A stretch of DNA of 64,000 nucleotides, from positions 62,001 to 126,000 of the forward strand of contig CAVXYK010000021.1 in NCBI GenBank assembly GCA_963765875.1, given 5' to 3'. This document shows, piece by piece, positions 44,489 through 53,321 of the stretch. The notes under the pieces were generated by a model. The model did no database searches. It was not told the origin of the DNA and worked only from the letters and a program-made list of their open reading frames with translations. Position numbers and translations under genes: made by a program. The stretch is from JAWKOK01 sp963765875. Lineage in GTDB: Bacteria; Chloroflexota; Anaerolineae; Caldilineales; Caldilineaceae. Numbering within the stretch: position 1 is the first letter of the stretch; every line of letters starts with the position of its first letter.

Positions 44489-45259
44489 ATGCCAAACGAC
44501 AACTCGATCCATCAACTGATCGCCGTTATCCTCACCAAGAACGAAGCCGCTCATATTGCAGCCTGTGTGGCTAGTCTGCGCGATTGGGTGGACCAGGTTG
44601 TCGTTTGGGACTCGGGAAGCAGCGATGCGACCGTAGAACTAGCACAGACGACCGGCGCCCTGGTGGTGCAGCGGCCCTTTGACAACTACGCAGCACAGCG
44701 CCAGGCCGTGCTCGACAGCATCAACGCACGGTGGATTCTCTTTGTTGATGCCGATGAGCGAGCGACACCCGGGATGACTGAGGAGGTGCGCCGCTGCATT
44801 GAGGACGAGCACGTCAACGGTTACTGGGTGCCCAGGCGCAATTTCATCGTCGGGTACGAGGTGATCGCCGGCGGCTTCTACCCAGATTACCAATTGCGGC
44901 TGCTCCGACGGGGGGAATCCCAATATGTGGCCGAGCGCGAGGTCCACGAGATTGTCGACGTGGGTGGGAAGGAAGGATACCTGACTCACCCGTTCCTGCA
45001 CTACAATTACGCCACCTGGGCACAGTTCCACGACAAGCAGCGCTTCTACGCTCGCTACGAAGCGCGCATCCTCGCCGCTCGTGGTATTCGCCCGCGACCC
45101 CACAACTTTGTCTTGCAGCCGCTCAGAGAATTTCGACGCCGGTTTTTCACCCTGGAAGGTCGCTGTGACGGTCTGCAGGGCTTGCGCCTGGCGCTGCTGC
45201 TGGCCTGGTACTACGGCTTCATGCCGTATTGGATCATGCTGACAGAAGAGGTGCAGTAG
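44489..45259 (+). CDS. GT2-family glycosyltransferase (WaaE/KdtX-like)
   Basis: A 256-residue GT2 enzyme similar to beta-1,4-glucosyltransferases of the WaaE type. It starts IAVILTKNEAAHIAACVASL, then VVVWDSGSSDATVELA, FDNYAAQRQAVLDSI and the nucleotide site ILFVDADERATPGM (D-A-D-E). The C-terminal part has HPFLHYNYATWAQFHDKQRFYARYEA and ends with a hydrophobic stretch that may anchor it (LLLAWYYGFMPYWIML). Members add hexoses to lipid-linked or core glycans. Together with the two previous genes it forms a small plus-strand surface-glycan group. Confidence 0.85.
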   Translation: MPNDNSIHQLIAVILTKNEAAHIAACVASLRDWVDQVVVWDSGSSDATVELAQTTGALVVQRPFDNYAAQRQAVLDSINARWILFVDADERATPGMTEEVRRCIEDEHVNGYWVPRRNFIVGYEVIAGGFYPDYQLRLLRRGESQYVAEREVHEIVDVGGKEGYLTHPFLHYNYATWAQFHDKQRFYARYEARILAARGIRPRPHNFVLQPLREFRRRFFTLEGRCDGLQGLRLALLLAWYYGFMPYWIMLTEEVQ

Positions 45260-45277
45260 GGCATGACTCGCATTGTG

Positions 45278-45341
45278 CGTCCCCGGCACTGCCCACGTAG
45301 TCTGCATTTGGACAGGTCACTTCCGGGCAGTGCCGGGGACG
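45278..45341. repeat. Perfect 17-bp inverted repeat
   Basis: Arms cgtccccggcactgccc (45278-45294) and the exact complement (45325-45341). The inner word CGTCCCCGGCAC is shared with the hairpin at 24043-24105. It lies 18 bases after the GT2 stop. The rest of the gap to 45579 shows no gene. Confidence 0.7.
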
Positions 45342-45579
45342 TCGCAAGACAGCATCTGTTGGAACTTGCCCATTGCGCCCTTCCTGCCGCGACGATTTAC
45401 CTCCGACCAAGCACCTCCTCCTCAAGACAGTGAATCCGTTCGTGTAGCCCAATATCGCCGTCACCGGACGGGTGAAACTCTGTTCAATCCAGTATCATGA
45501 TACAATTCAGCGCGGACGATTGAATGTCGCAAGATCTGTGCCAAGGCACGGCCCCGTCAATAAGAGGACTGTTACTCAA

Positions 45580-46233
45580 ATGAGTCTCAACAAGCTGGTT
45601 TTCGCCAGGGAGTTTGCCGGACATGTCCGGGAAGTAGGCGCGATCTTGCCTAGCTCTCGATACCTGGGACGTGCCAGCGCTCGGTACAGCAGGCCGGCAG
45701 GCGACCCGACCGAACCGATTCGTGTTCTGGACGCTGGAGCCGGCACCGGTTCGTTTACATGTGAAATCATCCCTGAACTTCAACGTGGGGATTGCCTTGA
45801 CGCCGTTGAACTCAACCCGATGCTCTGTGCCATCCTGCAGGATCGACTCAAAGGAAACGGCTTGCTGGCAGAACCGGGGATTGAAGTGAATCTCATCAAT
45901 GGCGACCTACTAACCTTTCCCCTGGATGTACAGTATGATCGAATCGTATCCAGCCTACCGCTTACCAACTTGCCGGTAGAGTTCGTCGAACTGTTCCTGG
46001 ACCGAATGATGGCGTTGCTGAAACCTGGCGGCGTCTTCAGCTACGTCCTATATGCAGCGTTGGGAACAATCAAATATGCGTTGAGCAGTGCTAAAGCTTG
46101 TGCGCTGATAGATCGGAAGTCAGTCGCAATGTCGCAGTACGCCGACCAGTACCAGATAGAACGCACAATTGTCTGGCGAAATGTGCCACCCACTTGGGTT
46201 TTCTATCGGCAGAAGCCGACAGGCAGCGGCTGA
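45580..46233 (+). CDS. PmtA-like phospholipid N-methyltransferase
   Basis: A 217-residue SAM methyltransferase resembling bacterial PmtA, which methylates phosphatidylethanolamine to phosphatidylcholine. The N-terminus FAREFAGHVREVGAILPSSR (membrane-binding start) and IRVLDAGAGTGSFTCEI (SAM motif I) are typical, as is the IVSSLPLTNLPVEF block that PmtA and rRNA adenine methylases share around motif IV. The size suits PmtA rather than KsgA. Support comes from context: phosphatidylserine synthase and decarboxylase genes follow directly. The start at 45580 is preferred; the frame extends to 45472 but the extra residues show no homology. Function is inferred from motif plus neighbours; other lipid or small-molecule acceptors remain possible. 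Confidence 0.72.
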   Translation: MSLNKLVFAREFAGHVREVGAILPSSRYLGRASARYSRPAGDPTEPIRVLDAGAGTGSFTCEIIPELQRGDCLDAVELNPMLCAILQDRLKGNGLLAEPGIEVNLINGDLLTFPLDVQYDRIVSSLPLTNLPVEFVELFLDRMMALLKPGGVFSYVLYAALGTIKYALSSAKACALIDRKSVAMSQYADQYQIERTIVWRNVPPTWVFYRQKPTGSG

Positions 46234-46286
46234 GCCGTTTGCCGACGCGCAGTGTCAGTACCTGGGCCTCAGTCTAGGAGTTGAGC

Positions 46287-47039
46287 ATGGGAGACGACGT
46301 AGCAATGACGAATGAACCGGATGTATCTAGGGCGCGGCGAATGGTGGCTCTGCTGCCGAATGCAGTGACACTGACATCTCTCGTGCTTGGCATTTCGGCG
46401 ATCATTGTCTTGGCCGACCGCCACTTCATCACGGCGACGATTTTCATCATCATCGCCTCGGTCCTGGATGTGCTTGATGGACAACTGGCGCAACGCCTGA
46501 AGGCTGTGACGGACATCGGCGTCCAACTTGACTCGCTGGCCGATATGGTGACCTTTGGCGTGGCTCCGACAGTGCTCATCTACTATCTGATGACCGATGT
46601 GGGTGTCAGCCCCATTGTGGCGCTTGGCGGCTCGATTCTCTTTGCCGTCGCGGGGGCCATCCGTCTGGCACGCTACAATGTGCTTGGTGCAAGCCGTTCC
46701 GCCTACTTCACCGGATTGCCCATTCCATTGGGCTGCGCCCTCGTCATCACCGGCAGCTTCTGGCAGCATTGGACACTGGACATCTGGTGGTTGCTCATCG
46801 TCGCCCTTGTCGGCTATCTCATGATTAGCCCATTGCCCTATCCAAAGGTGGCGCACATCGTGCGCGCACCGACGCCTGTCTGGCTGATCACTTCTGTGTT
46901 GGTGCTCGTTAGCTGGCGTATGGCCGGCTGGCAAGTTATCCCGTTCACACTGCTGACAATATACACGATTCTGGGGCCGGTCTACGAACACCGGAGCGAT
47001 CCGCTGGCCGATGATGCCTACTCGGCGCCATTGACCTGA
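46287..47039 (+). CDS. pssA: CDP-alcohol phosphatidyltransferase, probable phosphatidylserine synthase
   Basis: A 250-residue membrane enzyme of the CDP-alcohol phosphotransferase family, probably joining CDP-diacylglycerol and serine. The start is the ATG at 46287, six bases after AGGAG; the TTG at 46281 would touch the ribosome site. The catalytic motif reads D61-x2-D64-G65-x2-A68-Q69-x8-G78-x3-D82-x3-D86: all metal-binding Asp are present, but the Arg after Ala (A-R in the consensus) is Gln69, with an Arg one residue later. Six or more helices and the LDSLADMVTFGVAP segment favour PssA over PgsA. The psd gene follows 58 bases downstream. Confidence 0.85.
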   Translation: MGDDVAMTNEPDVSRARRMVALLPNAVTLTSLVLGISAIIVLADRHFITATIFIIIASVLDVLDGQLAQRLKAVTDIGVQLDSLADMVTFGVAPTVLIYYLMTDVGVSPIVALGGSILFAVAGAIRLARYNVLGASRSAYFTGLPIPLGCALVITGSFWQHWTLDIWWLLIVALVGYLMISPLPYPKVAHIVRAPTPVWLITSVLVLVSWRMAGWQVIPFTLLTIYTILGPVYEHRSDPLADDAYSAPLT

Positions 47040-47097
47040 TGGTACGTCAGCAGGATTTGGCTACTGACTGTTCAAAACAACCCTATGGGATCAACCG

Positions 47098-47766
47098 ATG
47101 CTCCGAGCCCTAACGATTGCTTGGCAACAGATACGCCCGATCTTCCTTCTCCTTCTAGGATCAACGCTCCTTAGCCTCTGGCGCAAAAAATGGCTCGCCG
47201 GCATGGGGCTGGGTACGCTCTTGCTCTGGACCTGCTACTTTTTTCGTGATCCTGACCGACTGTCTGCCGATGGTGACGAGAAAATCATTGTGTCGCCGGC
47301 AGATGGACGTGTCCAGAAAGTTGAGGTCGTGGAAGAGTCGACTTTCTTCCAAGGCCAGGCAAGGCGCATCACCATCTTTCTGAGCATTTTCGATGTTCAC
47401 GTTCAGCGAATCCCCTATGCGGGAGAGGTTGCCTGCGTGCACTATCGTCCCGGTTCATTCGCACCCGCTTTCGCCGACAGCGCTGATGACAACGAATCGA
47501 ACCTGATCGGCCTTGAGACAGAGCATGGCCCGCTGTCTGTTGCTCAACTCACCGGCGCCATTGCGCGTCGCATCATCTGCCGCTGTGATGTTGGAGATCA
47601 GGTGGATCGGGGAGAACGCTACGGCCTGATAAAATTTGGCAGCCGTGTTGATCTCTATCTGCCCCTTGATGTTGAGGTGCTGGTGAGTGAGGGTCAACGC
47701 GTTGCCGGCGGCAGCACGTCGGTAGCTCGTTGGCCGTTGAACCGCGTACAGGCCAATTCCACATAA
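47098..47766 (+). CDS. psd: Phosphatidylserine decarboxylase proenzyme (short type)
   Basis: A 222-residue pyruvoyl enzyme converting phosphatidylserine to phosphatidylethanolamine. The self-cleavage site is G181-S182 in IKFGSRVDLYLP, the short-type Psd pattern; the Ser becomes the pyruvoyl group. The catalytic His lies in IFLSIFDVHVQRIPYAG, and SPADGRVQKVEVV and the early CYFFRDPDR are also diagnostic. One N-terminal hydrophobic hairpin anchors it to the membrane. It lies directly after pssA. Its TAA stop codon lies at the very edge of an inverted-repeat element (47763-47896). Confidence 0.92.
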   Translation: MLRALTIAWQQIRPIFLLLLGSTLLSLWRKKWLAGMGLGTLLLWTCYFFRDPDRLSADGDEKIIVSPADGRVQKVEVVEESTFFQGQARRITIFLSIFDVHVQRIPYAGEVACVHYRPGSFAPAFADSADDNESNLIGLETEHGPLSVAQLTGAIARRIICRCDVGDQVDRGERYGLIKFGSRVDLYLPLDVEVLVSEGQRVAGGSTSVARWPLNRVQANST

Positions 47767-47896
47767 TCAGTAGTTCACGATTTCGGAGCGAACTGTCATT
47801 CCGACATAGCGAAGCGACGAGGAATCTCTCCTTGGCGAACCTGCGATTCTTCTTCCCTTCGGTCATCGGAATGACAAATCGTGAACTACTGATTAT
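47763..47896. repeat. Inverted-repeat element with perfect 21-bp ends
   Basis: About 134 bp with ends ataatcagtagttcacgatt (from 47763) and the exact complement ending 47896. Inside is a second pair GTCATTCCGA / TCGGAATGAC. The stop codon of psd (47764-47766) is part of the left end. The gap from here to 48194 contains no gene; it should hold the promoter of the next gene. Confidence 0.7.
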
Positions 47897-48194
47897 CAAT
47901 ATCCTCTTGCTTTGCGCTGTGCAAGAACCTTGGACGTAGGGCGGGTTTGCCTACCTGCCCGCTCCCTCTGCCTACGAAAGACCGGCGAATTCACCGGTTG
48001 ATCGAAGCTTGACTGTATGTCAACAGTCCGATCCCATTTTGAAAATAGCTGTACACTTATGTGATGCGAGATCGGCTCGTCAGTCTGGCATCTCGAGGCG
48101 CGTAATGCGTTGCGTCATCGCGCAGGAATCCGAGACGATTCCATGCGATGCAAAGCAGTTCAACAGACCGTATGCGACTGAAAGGATCTGAAAG

Positions 48195-49757
48195 ATGACA
48201 ACCAAATGGGCAAAGCGGACCCTTCTCGGCATCGTTGCAGCCATGATCGGCGCAATAGCGATTTCGCTATCGGCAGCCGCACAGGATGGAGATTCCCTTG
48301 GGCCAGGGATGGCGGAGTTTGGAACCGATGCCTTCGTACAGATCCTCCTGGCGGAGTGTCCTGAATGCGCCAGTGACGACACTGTTACGACGCTGGACGA
48401 AGCAGCGGTCATATTGGTTTCGTTCATAGGCGGAACCAAGGAGCAGCGTGCAGAGATCGAACAGATAGCTTCGCGTTGGGAAGAGCAATCCTCTGTCGAC
48501 TTCCTGTTCGGCGAGTTTGAGAACGCCGACATCCGGCTCGCCTTTGAAGCCGATGCCGTGGAGCCGACAGGGGCCATTGACAGTATCGTCACAGTCTTGG
48601 TCGATACCGGCGACTCAAGCCGTCTGAACATTCGCTCCGGCCCGGGCATCGACTATGACATCATCGGAAAAGGGTACAATGGATCGCGTTACGCCGTCAC
48701 AGGACGCGACGTCGCCGGCGACTGGCTACAGATTGTACCGCCTGAGTTAGCAAGCCAACGTGGTTGGGTGTCGGTCAATTTCGTTGAGGTCTCAGGAGAC
48801 CGATTTGCAGTGCCATCGGTCGAAATGCCTGCAACCGTGACAGAGAGGGGGACTGTCAGCGAGAGGAACAGCCTCAGCAGCGGCAGAGCCCGCAACTCTT
48901 CAGGCTCTTTGAGTGGAACGCTTGCGGTTCCTGTTTGGGATCAAGGTAGTGAAATTTACTCGATCTTCTATGTGAATGCCGACGGATCCGGTCTGCGCAA
49001 GGTCGTTGAAAATGCCAGTTCACCTGCGCTGAGTCCAGACGGCGCTCAACTTGCCTACCGGGACTGGGCCCGCGATAACCGCGGCATCGTGGTGTCCAAT
49101 GCCGATGGCGGCACACCTCTGCGGGTGACAGCGTTTCTGGAAGACGTGTTGCCGTCGTGGTCGGCTGACGGCAAACGAATCGCTTTCTCGTCCTATCGGG
49201 AGAGTGATCGGAAAGCACGCATCTACTATCTGTGGGCCGATCGGGAAATAGACTGGGTTCTGAAGCGCGGACAGGAGGCAGTCTACGGAGAAGATCCCTA
49301 CTGGATGGCCGATGGCCGCATCGCCTACGCGCTGCATACCCGGCGCCCCGTGGATCAACTACTCACCATGAATTCAGATGGCTCAGAACCCCAGGTGCTG
49401 TTGAACGACCCGACGGTCCGCAGCCCGGCAGCCTCGCCTGATGGGCGCTCTATCGCCGTCATGTCAATGCAAAACGGGAACTGGGACATCTACGCCATCA
49501 ATGTTGACGGTTCCGAGTTGATCCGATTGACGGATCATCCAGCCACTGACGGATTGCCAACTTGGTCTCCCGATGGACAATCCATCGCATTCGTCAGCGA
49601 CCGCGATGGGGCCTGGGGTTTGTGGGTGATGGATGCCGACGGCGGCAATCAACGGTTGATCACAGCGCTTCCTGGTTCGGTTGACGGCGTGGTACGTGAT
49701 GAACAGGACTACGTTACGAATGGCTGGTTTGAGGAGCAGATTTCGTGGGGTCCGTAA
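48195..49757 (+). CDS. Secreted SH3b / TolB-type beta-propeller protein
   Basis: A 520-residue exported protein. A signal peptide ends SLSAAAQ. A helical N-terminal segment (about 30-130, with a C-x-x-C in ECPEC) precedes a bacterial SH3 domain: LNIRSGPGIDYDIIGKGYNG, then VAGDWLQIVPPELASQRGWV, a fold that often binds cell-wall peptides. After a Ser-rich linker, residues about 235-510 form TolB/WD40-like PD40 blades with repeated signatures: SSPALSPDGAQLAYR, LPSWSADGKRIAFSS, SPAASPDGRSIAVMS, LPTWSPDGQSIAFVS. No enzymatic motif is seen. A wall-attached interaction protein is the best guess. AAAGGA lies nine bases before the ATG. Confidence 0.8.
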   Translation: MTTKWAKRTLLGIVAAMIGAIAISLSAAAQDGDSLGPGMAEFGTDAFVQILLAECPECASDDTVTTLDEAAVILVSFIGGTKEQRAEIEQIASRWEEQSSVDFLFGEFENADIRLAFEADAVEPTGAIDSIVTVLVDTGDSSRLNIRSGPGIDYDIIGKGYNGSRYAVTGRDVAGDWLQIVPPELASQRGWVSVNFVEVSGDRFAVPSVEMPATVTERGTVSERNSLSSGRARNSSGSLSGTLAVPVWDQGSEIYSIFYVNADGSGLRKVVENASSPALSPDGAQLAYRDWARDNRGIVVSNADGGTPLRVTAFLEDVLPSWSADGKRIAFSSYRESDRKARIYYLWADREIDWVLKRGQEAVYGEDPYWMADGRIAYALHTRRPVDQLLTMNSDGSEPQVLLNDPTVRSPAASPDGRSIAVMSMQNGNWDIYAINVDGSELIRLTDHPATDGLPTWSPDGQSIAFVSDRDGAWGLWVMDADGGNQRLITALPGSVDGVVRDEQDYVTNGWFEEQISWGP

Positions 49758-49863
49758 TGCTAGGTCCATTGTCTTCGTAGTGCAGCCGACGTAGTTTACA
49801 AAACTTCTGGCCAATCGGCAGTACATATTTATTCTGCTACAAGGGGGCATCCATTTCACGAGC

Positions 49864-50295
49864 TTATGCGTCGGCAGATGAGTGAAAAATCGGGACATTG
49901 ACGGCGTTTGCTGCGGCCAACAGCTTGTTGTCGAGGGTGGCTATGGGAATGCCTTGCCGCATGGCCAGGCTAAGATATGCGGAATCGTAACTTGACAGGT
50001 GATGGGTCCTGCCCAGAGCCAGCAGTTCCTGCATCCTACGCTCGACCCGATCATCGGCAACGTCGATTGGCAGTTGTGACACCAGCGTGAGGAAGCGAGC
50101 GCTATCCGCCGGTTCTAGTCGCTTCCTGCGCTCTGCGACCAACAGTACATTGACGATCTCCAGCGGCCAAATAGATGGCACGACCGCTTTCCATTCGATG
50201 AGCTTATTCAGTACGGCATCTGCATAGATGCTCGATTCATCCTGAAAACACCATGACATGACAACCGAATTGTCGATCACGAAGACGTTGCTCAT
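49864..50295 (-). CDS. VapC-type PIN-domain toxin
   Basis: A 143-residue PIN toxin. It opens NVFVIDNSVVMSWCFQDE (first acidic site), with a middle Glu in VPSIWPLEIVNVLL. Later SYDSAYLSLAMRQGIPIATLDNKLLAAA carries the Asp cluster and the T-x-D of the active site, all four acidic positions being present. VapC proteins cleave initiator tRNA or rRNA. It starts immediately after the antitoxin stop. The similarity is to the PIN group next to Phd-type antitoxins, and the pair is distinct from the one at 23181-23908. Confidence 0.85.
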   Translation of the reverse strand: MSNVFVIDNSVVMSWCFQDESSIYADAVLNKLIEWKAVVPSIWPLEIVNVLLVAERRKRLEPADSARFLTLVSQLPIDVADDRVERRMQELLALGRTHHLSSYDSAYLSLAMRQGIPIATLDNKLLAAANAVNVPIFHSSADA

Positions 50296-50535
50296 CTACC
50301 GCCGCCCATCTTCTATCATCTCGCGGATGGTAGATCCATCAAGATGATGTTCCTTACGGAATTGGCGTAGGTCAGCAATGACCGATTCGACGTCTTGCAC
50401 TGTTTCGGGATCTGGGGGAGATAGAACGGCGACAGGCACCCCGTGTTTGGTGATCGTTATGTACTCCCCTTGCTGGACACGCTCAAGCAGTTTTGGCAGA
50501 TGTGTTTTGGCTTCGTAGGCGCCAACGGTTTCCAT
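50296..50535 (-). CDS. Antitoxin, Phd/YefM type
   Basis: A 79-residue antitoxin directly upstream of the VapC-like toxin, with no spacing. N-terminal fold: VGAYEAKTHLPKLLERVQQGEYITITKHGVPVAVLSPP, the full Phd/YefM pattern (described here by its parts: AYEAKTHL helix and TKHGVPVAVL strand). The C-terminal part with IADLRQFRKEHHLDGSTIRE binds the toxin. AAAGGAGTGCAAT gives a good ribosome site. An inverted repeat at 50548-50570 is the likely operator. Confidence 0.85.
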   Translation of the reverse strand: METVGAYEAKTHLPKLLERVQQGEYITITKHGVPVAVLSPPDPETVQDVESVIADLRQFRKEHHLDGSTIREMIEDGRR

Positions 50536-50547
50536 ATTGCACTCCTT

Positions 50548-50570
50548 TAGACTAGTGTAAGACTAGTCTA
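50548..50570 (-). promoter_or_regulatory. Operator of the Phd/VapC pair
   Basis: Arms TAGACTAG and CTAGTCTA separated by seven bases, with AGACTAGTCT at the right forming a perfect 10-bp palindrome. It lies 13 bases upstream of the antitoxin start, where repressor binding would block transcription. Confidence 0.6.
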
Positions 50571-50615
50571 TCTTGTACGGCAGCGTTTGTCAACCCATAC
50601 ATTTCGTTCTGCCCG

Positions 50616-53321
50616 CTATTCCGCCACGCGACTAACGCCATTGACCCGCTCTACCCGAATCAGATTCTCGGTCGCCTGCTCAAACGTATCATCATGGCTG
50701 ATGACGAAGAGCTGATTCAGATCATGGACGCCAAGGATCTGCTGGGCCAGGGCGTCGCGGCGTTCGCTATCGAGGTTGGTGGTCGGCTCGTCAAAGAAGG
50801 CCAGGTCGATGTTGCTCATGTGGCGCAGCAGGGCCAGGCGCACGGCGATGGCCGCGCTCATCTGCTCGCCGCCGGAGAGTTGACTGAACTGGCGCTCATT
50901 GCCGTCGACCAGCAGGGCAACCCGGTACTCTTCGTCCCAGGTCAACAGACGCGTGTGGTCCTGCATGATCTCGCCGAAAATGCGCGCCGCTTCCTCGCCA
51001 ATCTGTTGCACCAGTGCACGAGTGATGAAGGGGCCGGCCCGCCGAATCACGCTGCGCAGGTCCTCCAGTACCCGTTCTTCTTCGGCCAGGTCCGCCCGTT
51101 GTCTCTGCAAATCGGAGAGCACAGCCTGAACCTCTCGAAGGTCAGCCACTCGTTTTTCGTCGACTGACTGTGATTGTCGTTGCATCTTCAGTTGGGTTTC
51201 GAGACCGGCCTGCTTGGCGACCAGATTCTGCTCTTGGGCCAGAAGCGCCCGGAAGCGCTCTTCGTCGAACTGACCGGTCGCTTCCTTCAACAGTCCACTT
51301 GCTTGTTCTCGTTCTGCGTTCAGTTTGGCAAGCGCGTCTTCCGCCTCTGTAACGGCCTGTCGGCGTGCCGCAACACTGTCAGCCAACCGCCGGTGGGTCA
51401 GCAGCGCCTGATGGGCGGGTTCATGGGTCTCCAGGTCACGGGCAATCGCTGCAAGTCGTTCGTCCAAGTCTGCATACGCATGAAGCGCCGATTCGATCTC
51501 CTTCAGATCGTGCAGAGCGCGCGCGATACGTTCTTCGATCTGAACACGACCGGCTTCAATTGCGGCGCGTCTGTTGGCGGTCGCCCGAGCCACGGCAACC
51601 CGTTCGCGTGGATTCCCCAGCGCTTTTTCCTGGGCTTGAATCTCTTGCAATTGGGCAGGCCTGTCAGAAAGGCCATCGATCTCTGTTTGCAGGGTCGCAA
51701 TTTCGGCACGAAACGTCTCGACTGCTTGAGTCACTTCATCAAGCTCGGATTGGCGCGGCAGCTTGCGTAGCTGCTCGTTCAGGTTGCGAAGCCGTTTCTG
51801 CGTCGCTTCCAGTTGCTCCGTCTTCTGCGTGATCTGCGCCTGTTGGCGACCGTAGGCCGCGCGCATTTCATCAAGCTGAACGGTGTTGCGCTCCATCAGA
51901 TCGGCGCGGTGGCTGTCGGTGAGCGGCTGCTCGCAGACGGGGCAGAGCGGTGTCTCGATGGTCTCAAGCTGTGCATTCTGCTCTTTGACCTTGTCTGCCG
52001 AGACGCGCAGGCCCGCCAACGCCTCACGTTCATCTTGAATGGCGGTGCTCAGCTCAGCGACGTCGCTATCAGCCTTCGCTCGTTCGGCCTCAAGTTGATC
52101 GGTGGCAGCGAGCTGTTCAGCGAGCGTTGCTTGGCGCTTTTCTTGTCGCCGAAGCTCCTTGGATTGCCGATCTATCTCCTCGCCCACGGTCTTGAGACGC
52201 GCAACCTGCCGCTCGATCTCAGTCCGTTGAACTTCAAGCGCTGTCTGTTGTTCAACTTTGGCCTGCAGCGCATCGATCTCTTTTTCAGCAGCCACGATCT
52301 CTTCCAGCGCGCTGTCGGACGTTTCTTTTTCGGCGGATGCCAACGCCAACGTCTTGTCGACCGCCGCATTGCGGTCACGCAAGGCCTGGCGCTCGCGTAC
52401 CTCTGTGTCCAGCGTTTTCTGTTGAGCCTGTGCTGCCAGATAGGCGTCAGAGCCGGACTGGTTTTTGGCCACGACCGCCGCCGCGTCCTGAGCCTCCTTG
52501 AGGCCGGTCTGTGCGGTGGCCAGATTCTGCTCACTCGCTGTGACCTGAGCATCCAGTCTGGCGTACGCGTCTTTGAGCCGGGTGACTTCCGTCTGGATCG
52601 CGTCGAGCGCTTGTCGTTTGGACAATGTGATGGCCAGCTCGGCTACGGTCGTCGTCAGTTCCGTTTCGCCGCTTGCAATCTCTTGGCGACGTCGGGCAAG
52701 TGATTCTTCAAGGCTCGGCAGTTGTTCCAGGCGAGCGCTCATGCCGGCGATCTGGACGTCCATCTCCTGTTGGAGAGTGCGCAGCAGGGCGGCAGGCTCG
52801 CGTAGCTTGCTCCAGGCTTCCTCGTACTCTCGGACGTGGAGCAGGGCATCGAATTTGTTCTTGCGCTCGGTCTTGCCTTCCAGAAAGGCTGCGGTGAAGG
52901 TGCCCTGGGGCACGCCGACCGCGTCGCTGAACAGCTTCTCCAGGTTGGTCGACGACTCAACGCCCATGTGTTGACGCAGGAAGGCCTGGACGTCGGTCTT
53001 GCCCTCGTAGAGCTTCCGTTCCAGCTCAGGGTCGAAGACGAAATATTGGGTGCTGGAGCCGCACCGTCTCGTCACATCATAGAGGCGCTCGTCGACGCTG
53101 CTGATGAAGCTCACCGTCGCCTGGCCGGTCTTGGCGCCCTCGCGTACGAAATCACGTTGCCTGTAGCCCAGCGAGTCGAAGAGGACAAAGCCGATGGCCT
53201 CCAGGATTGTGCTCTTGCCCGCGCCATTTCGACCGACGATGGCATTGGTGCCCTGGGTGAAAGGGATGTTCGCGTTCTGGTAGCTCTTGATATCTTGAAG
53301 CTTCAGCGAGACAATCTGCAT
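50616..53321 (-). CDS. sbcC: Nuclease SbcCD subunit C (Rad50-like ATPase)
   Basis: A 901-residue SMC-like ATPase working with SbcD in cutting hairpins and blocked DNA ends. Walker A GRNGAGKST (30-38), long coiled coils (about 180-440 and 490-770), the zinc hook CPVCEQPL near residue 460 at the coil tip, signature LSGGEQMSAA near 815, and Walker B LAFFDEPTTNLD all occur in the expected order. The length is a little below typical E. coli SbcC (1048) because the coils are shorter, close to Rad50 of other phyla. The ATG overlaps the sbcD stop (ATGA), so the subunits are coupled. Confidence 0.95.
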   Translation of the reverse strand: MQIVSLKLQDIKSYQNANIPFTQGTNAIVGRNGAGKSTILEAIGFVLFDSLGYRQRDFVREGAKTGQATVSFISSVDERLYDVTRRCGSSTQYFVFDPELERKLYEGKTDVQAFLRQHMGVESSTNLEKLFSDAVGVPQGTFTAAFLEGKTERKNKFDALLHVREYEEAWSKLREPAALLRTLQQEMDVQIAGMSARLEQLPSLEESLARRRQEIASGETELTTTVAELAITLSKRQALDAIQTEVTRLKDAYARLDAQVTASEQNLATAQTGLKEAQDAAAVVAKNQSGSDAYLAAQAQQKTLDTEVRERQALRDRNAAVDKTLALASAEKETSDSALEEIVAAEKEIDALQAKVEQQTALEVQRTEIERQVARLKTVGEEIDRQSKELRRQEKRQATLAEQLAATDQLEAERAKADSDVAELSTAIQDEREALAGLRVSADKVKEQNAQLETIETPLCPVCEQPLTDSHRADLMERNTVQLDEMRAAYGRQQAQITQKTEQLEATQKRLRNLNEQLRKLPRQSELDEVTQAVETFRAEIATLQTEIDGLSDRPAQLQEIQAQEKALGNPRERVAVARATANRRAAIEAGRVQIEERIARALHDLKEIESALHAYADLDERLAAIARDLETHEPAHQALLTHRRLADSVAARRQAVTEAEDALAKLNAEREQASGLLKEATGQFDEERFRALLAQEQNLVAKQAGLETQLKMQRQSQSVDEKRVADLREVQAVLSDLQRQRADLAEEERVLEDLRSVIRRAGPFITRALVQQIGEEAARIFGEIMQDHTRLLTWDEEYRVALLVDGNERQFSQLSGGEQMSAAIAVRLALLRHMSNIDLAFFDEPTTNLDSERRDALAQQILGVHDLNQLFVISHDDTFEQATENLIRVERVNGVSRVAE

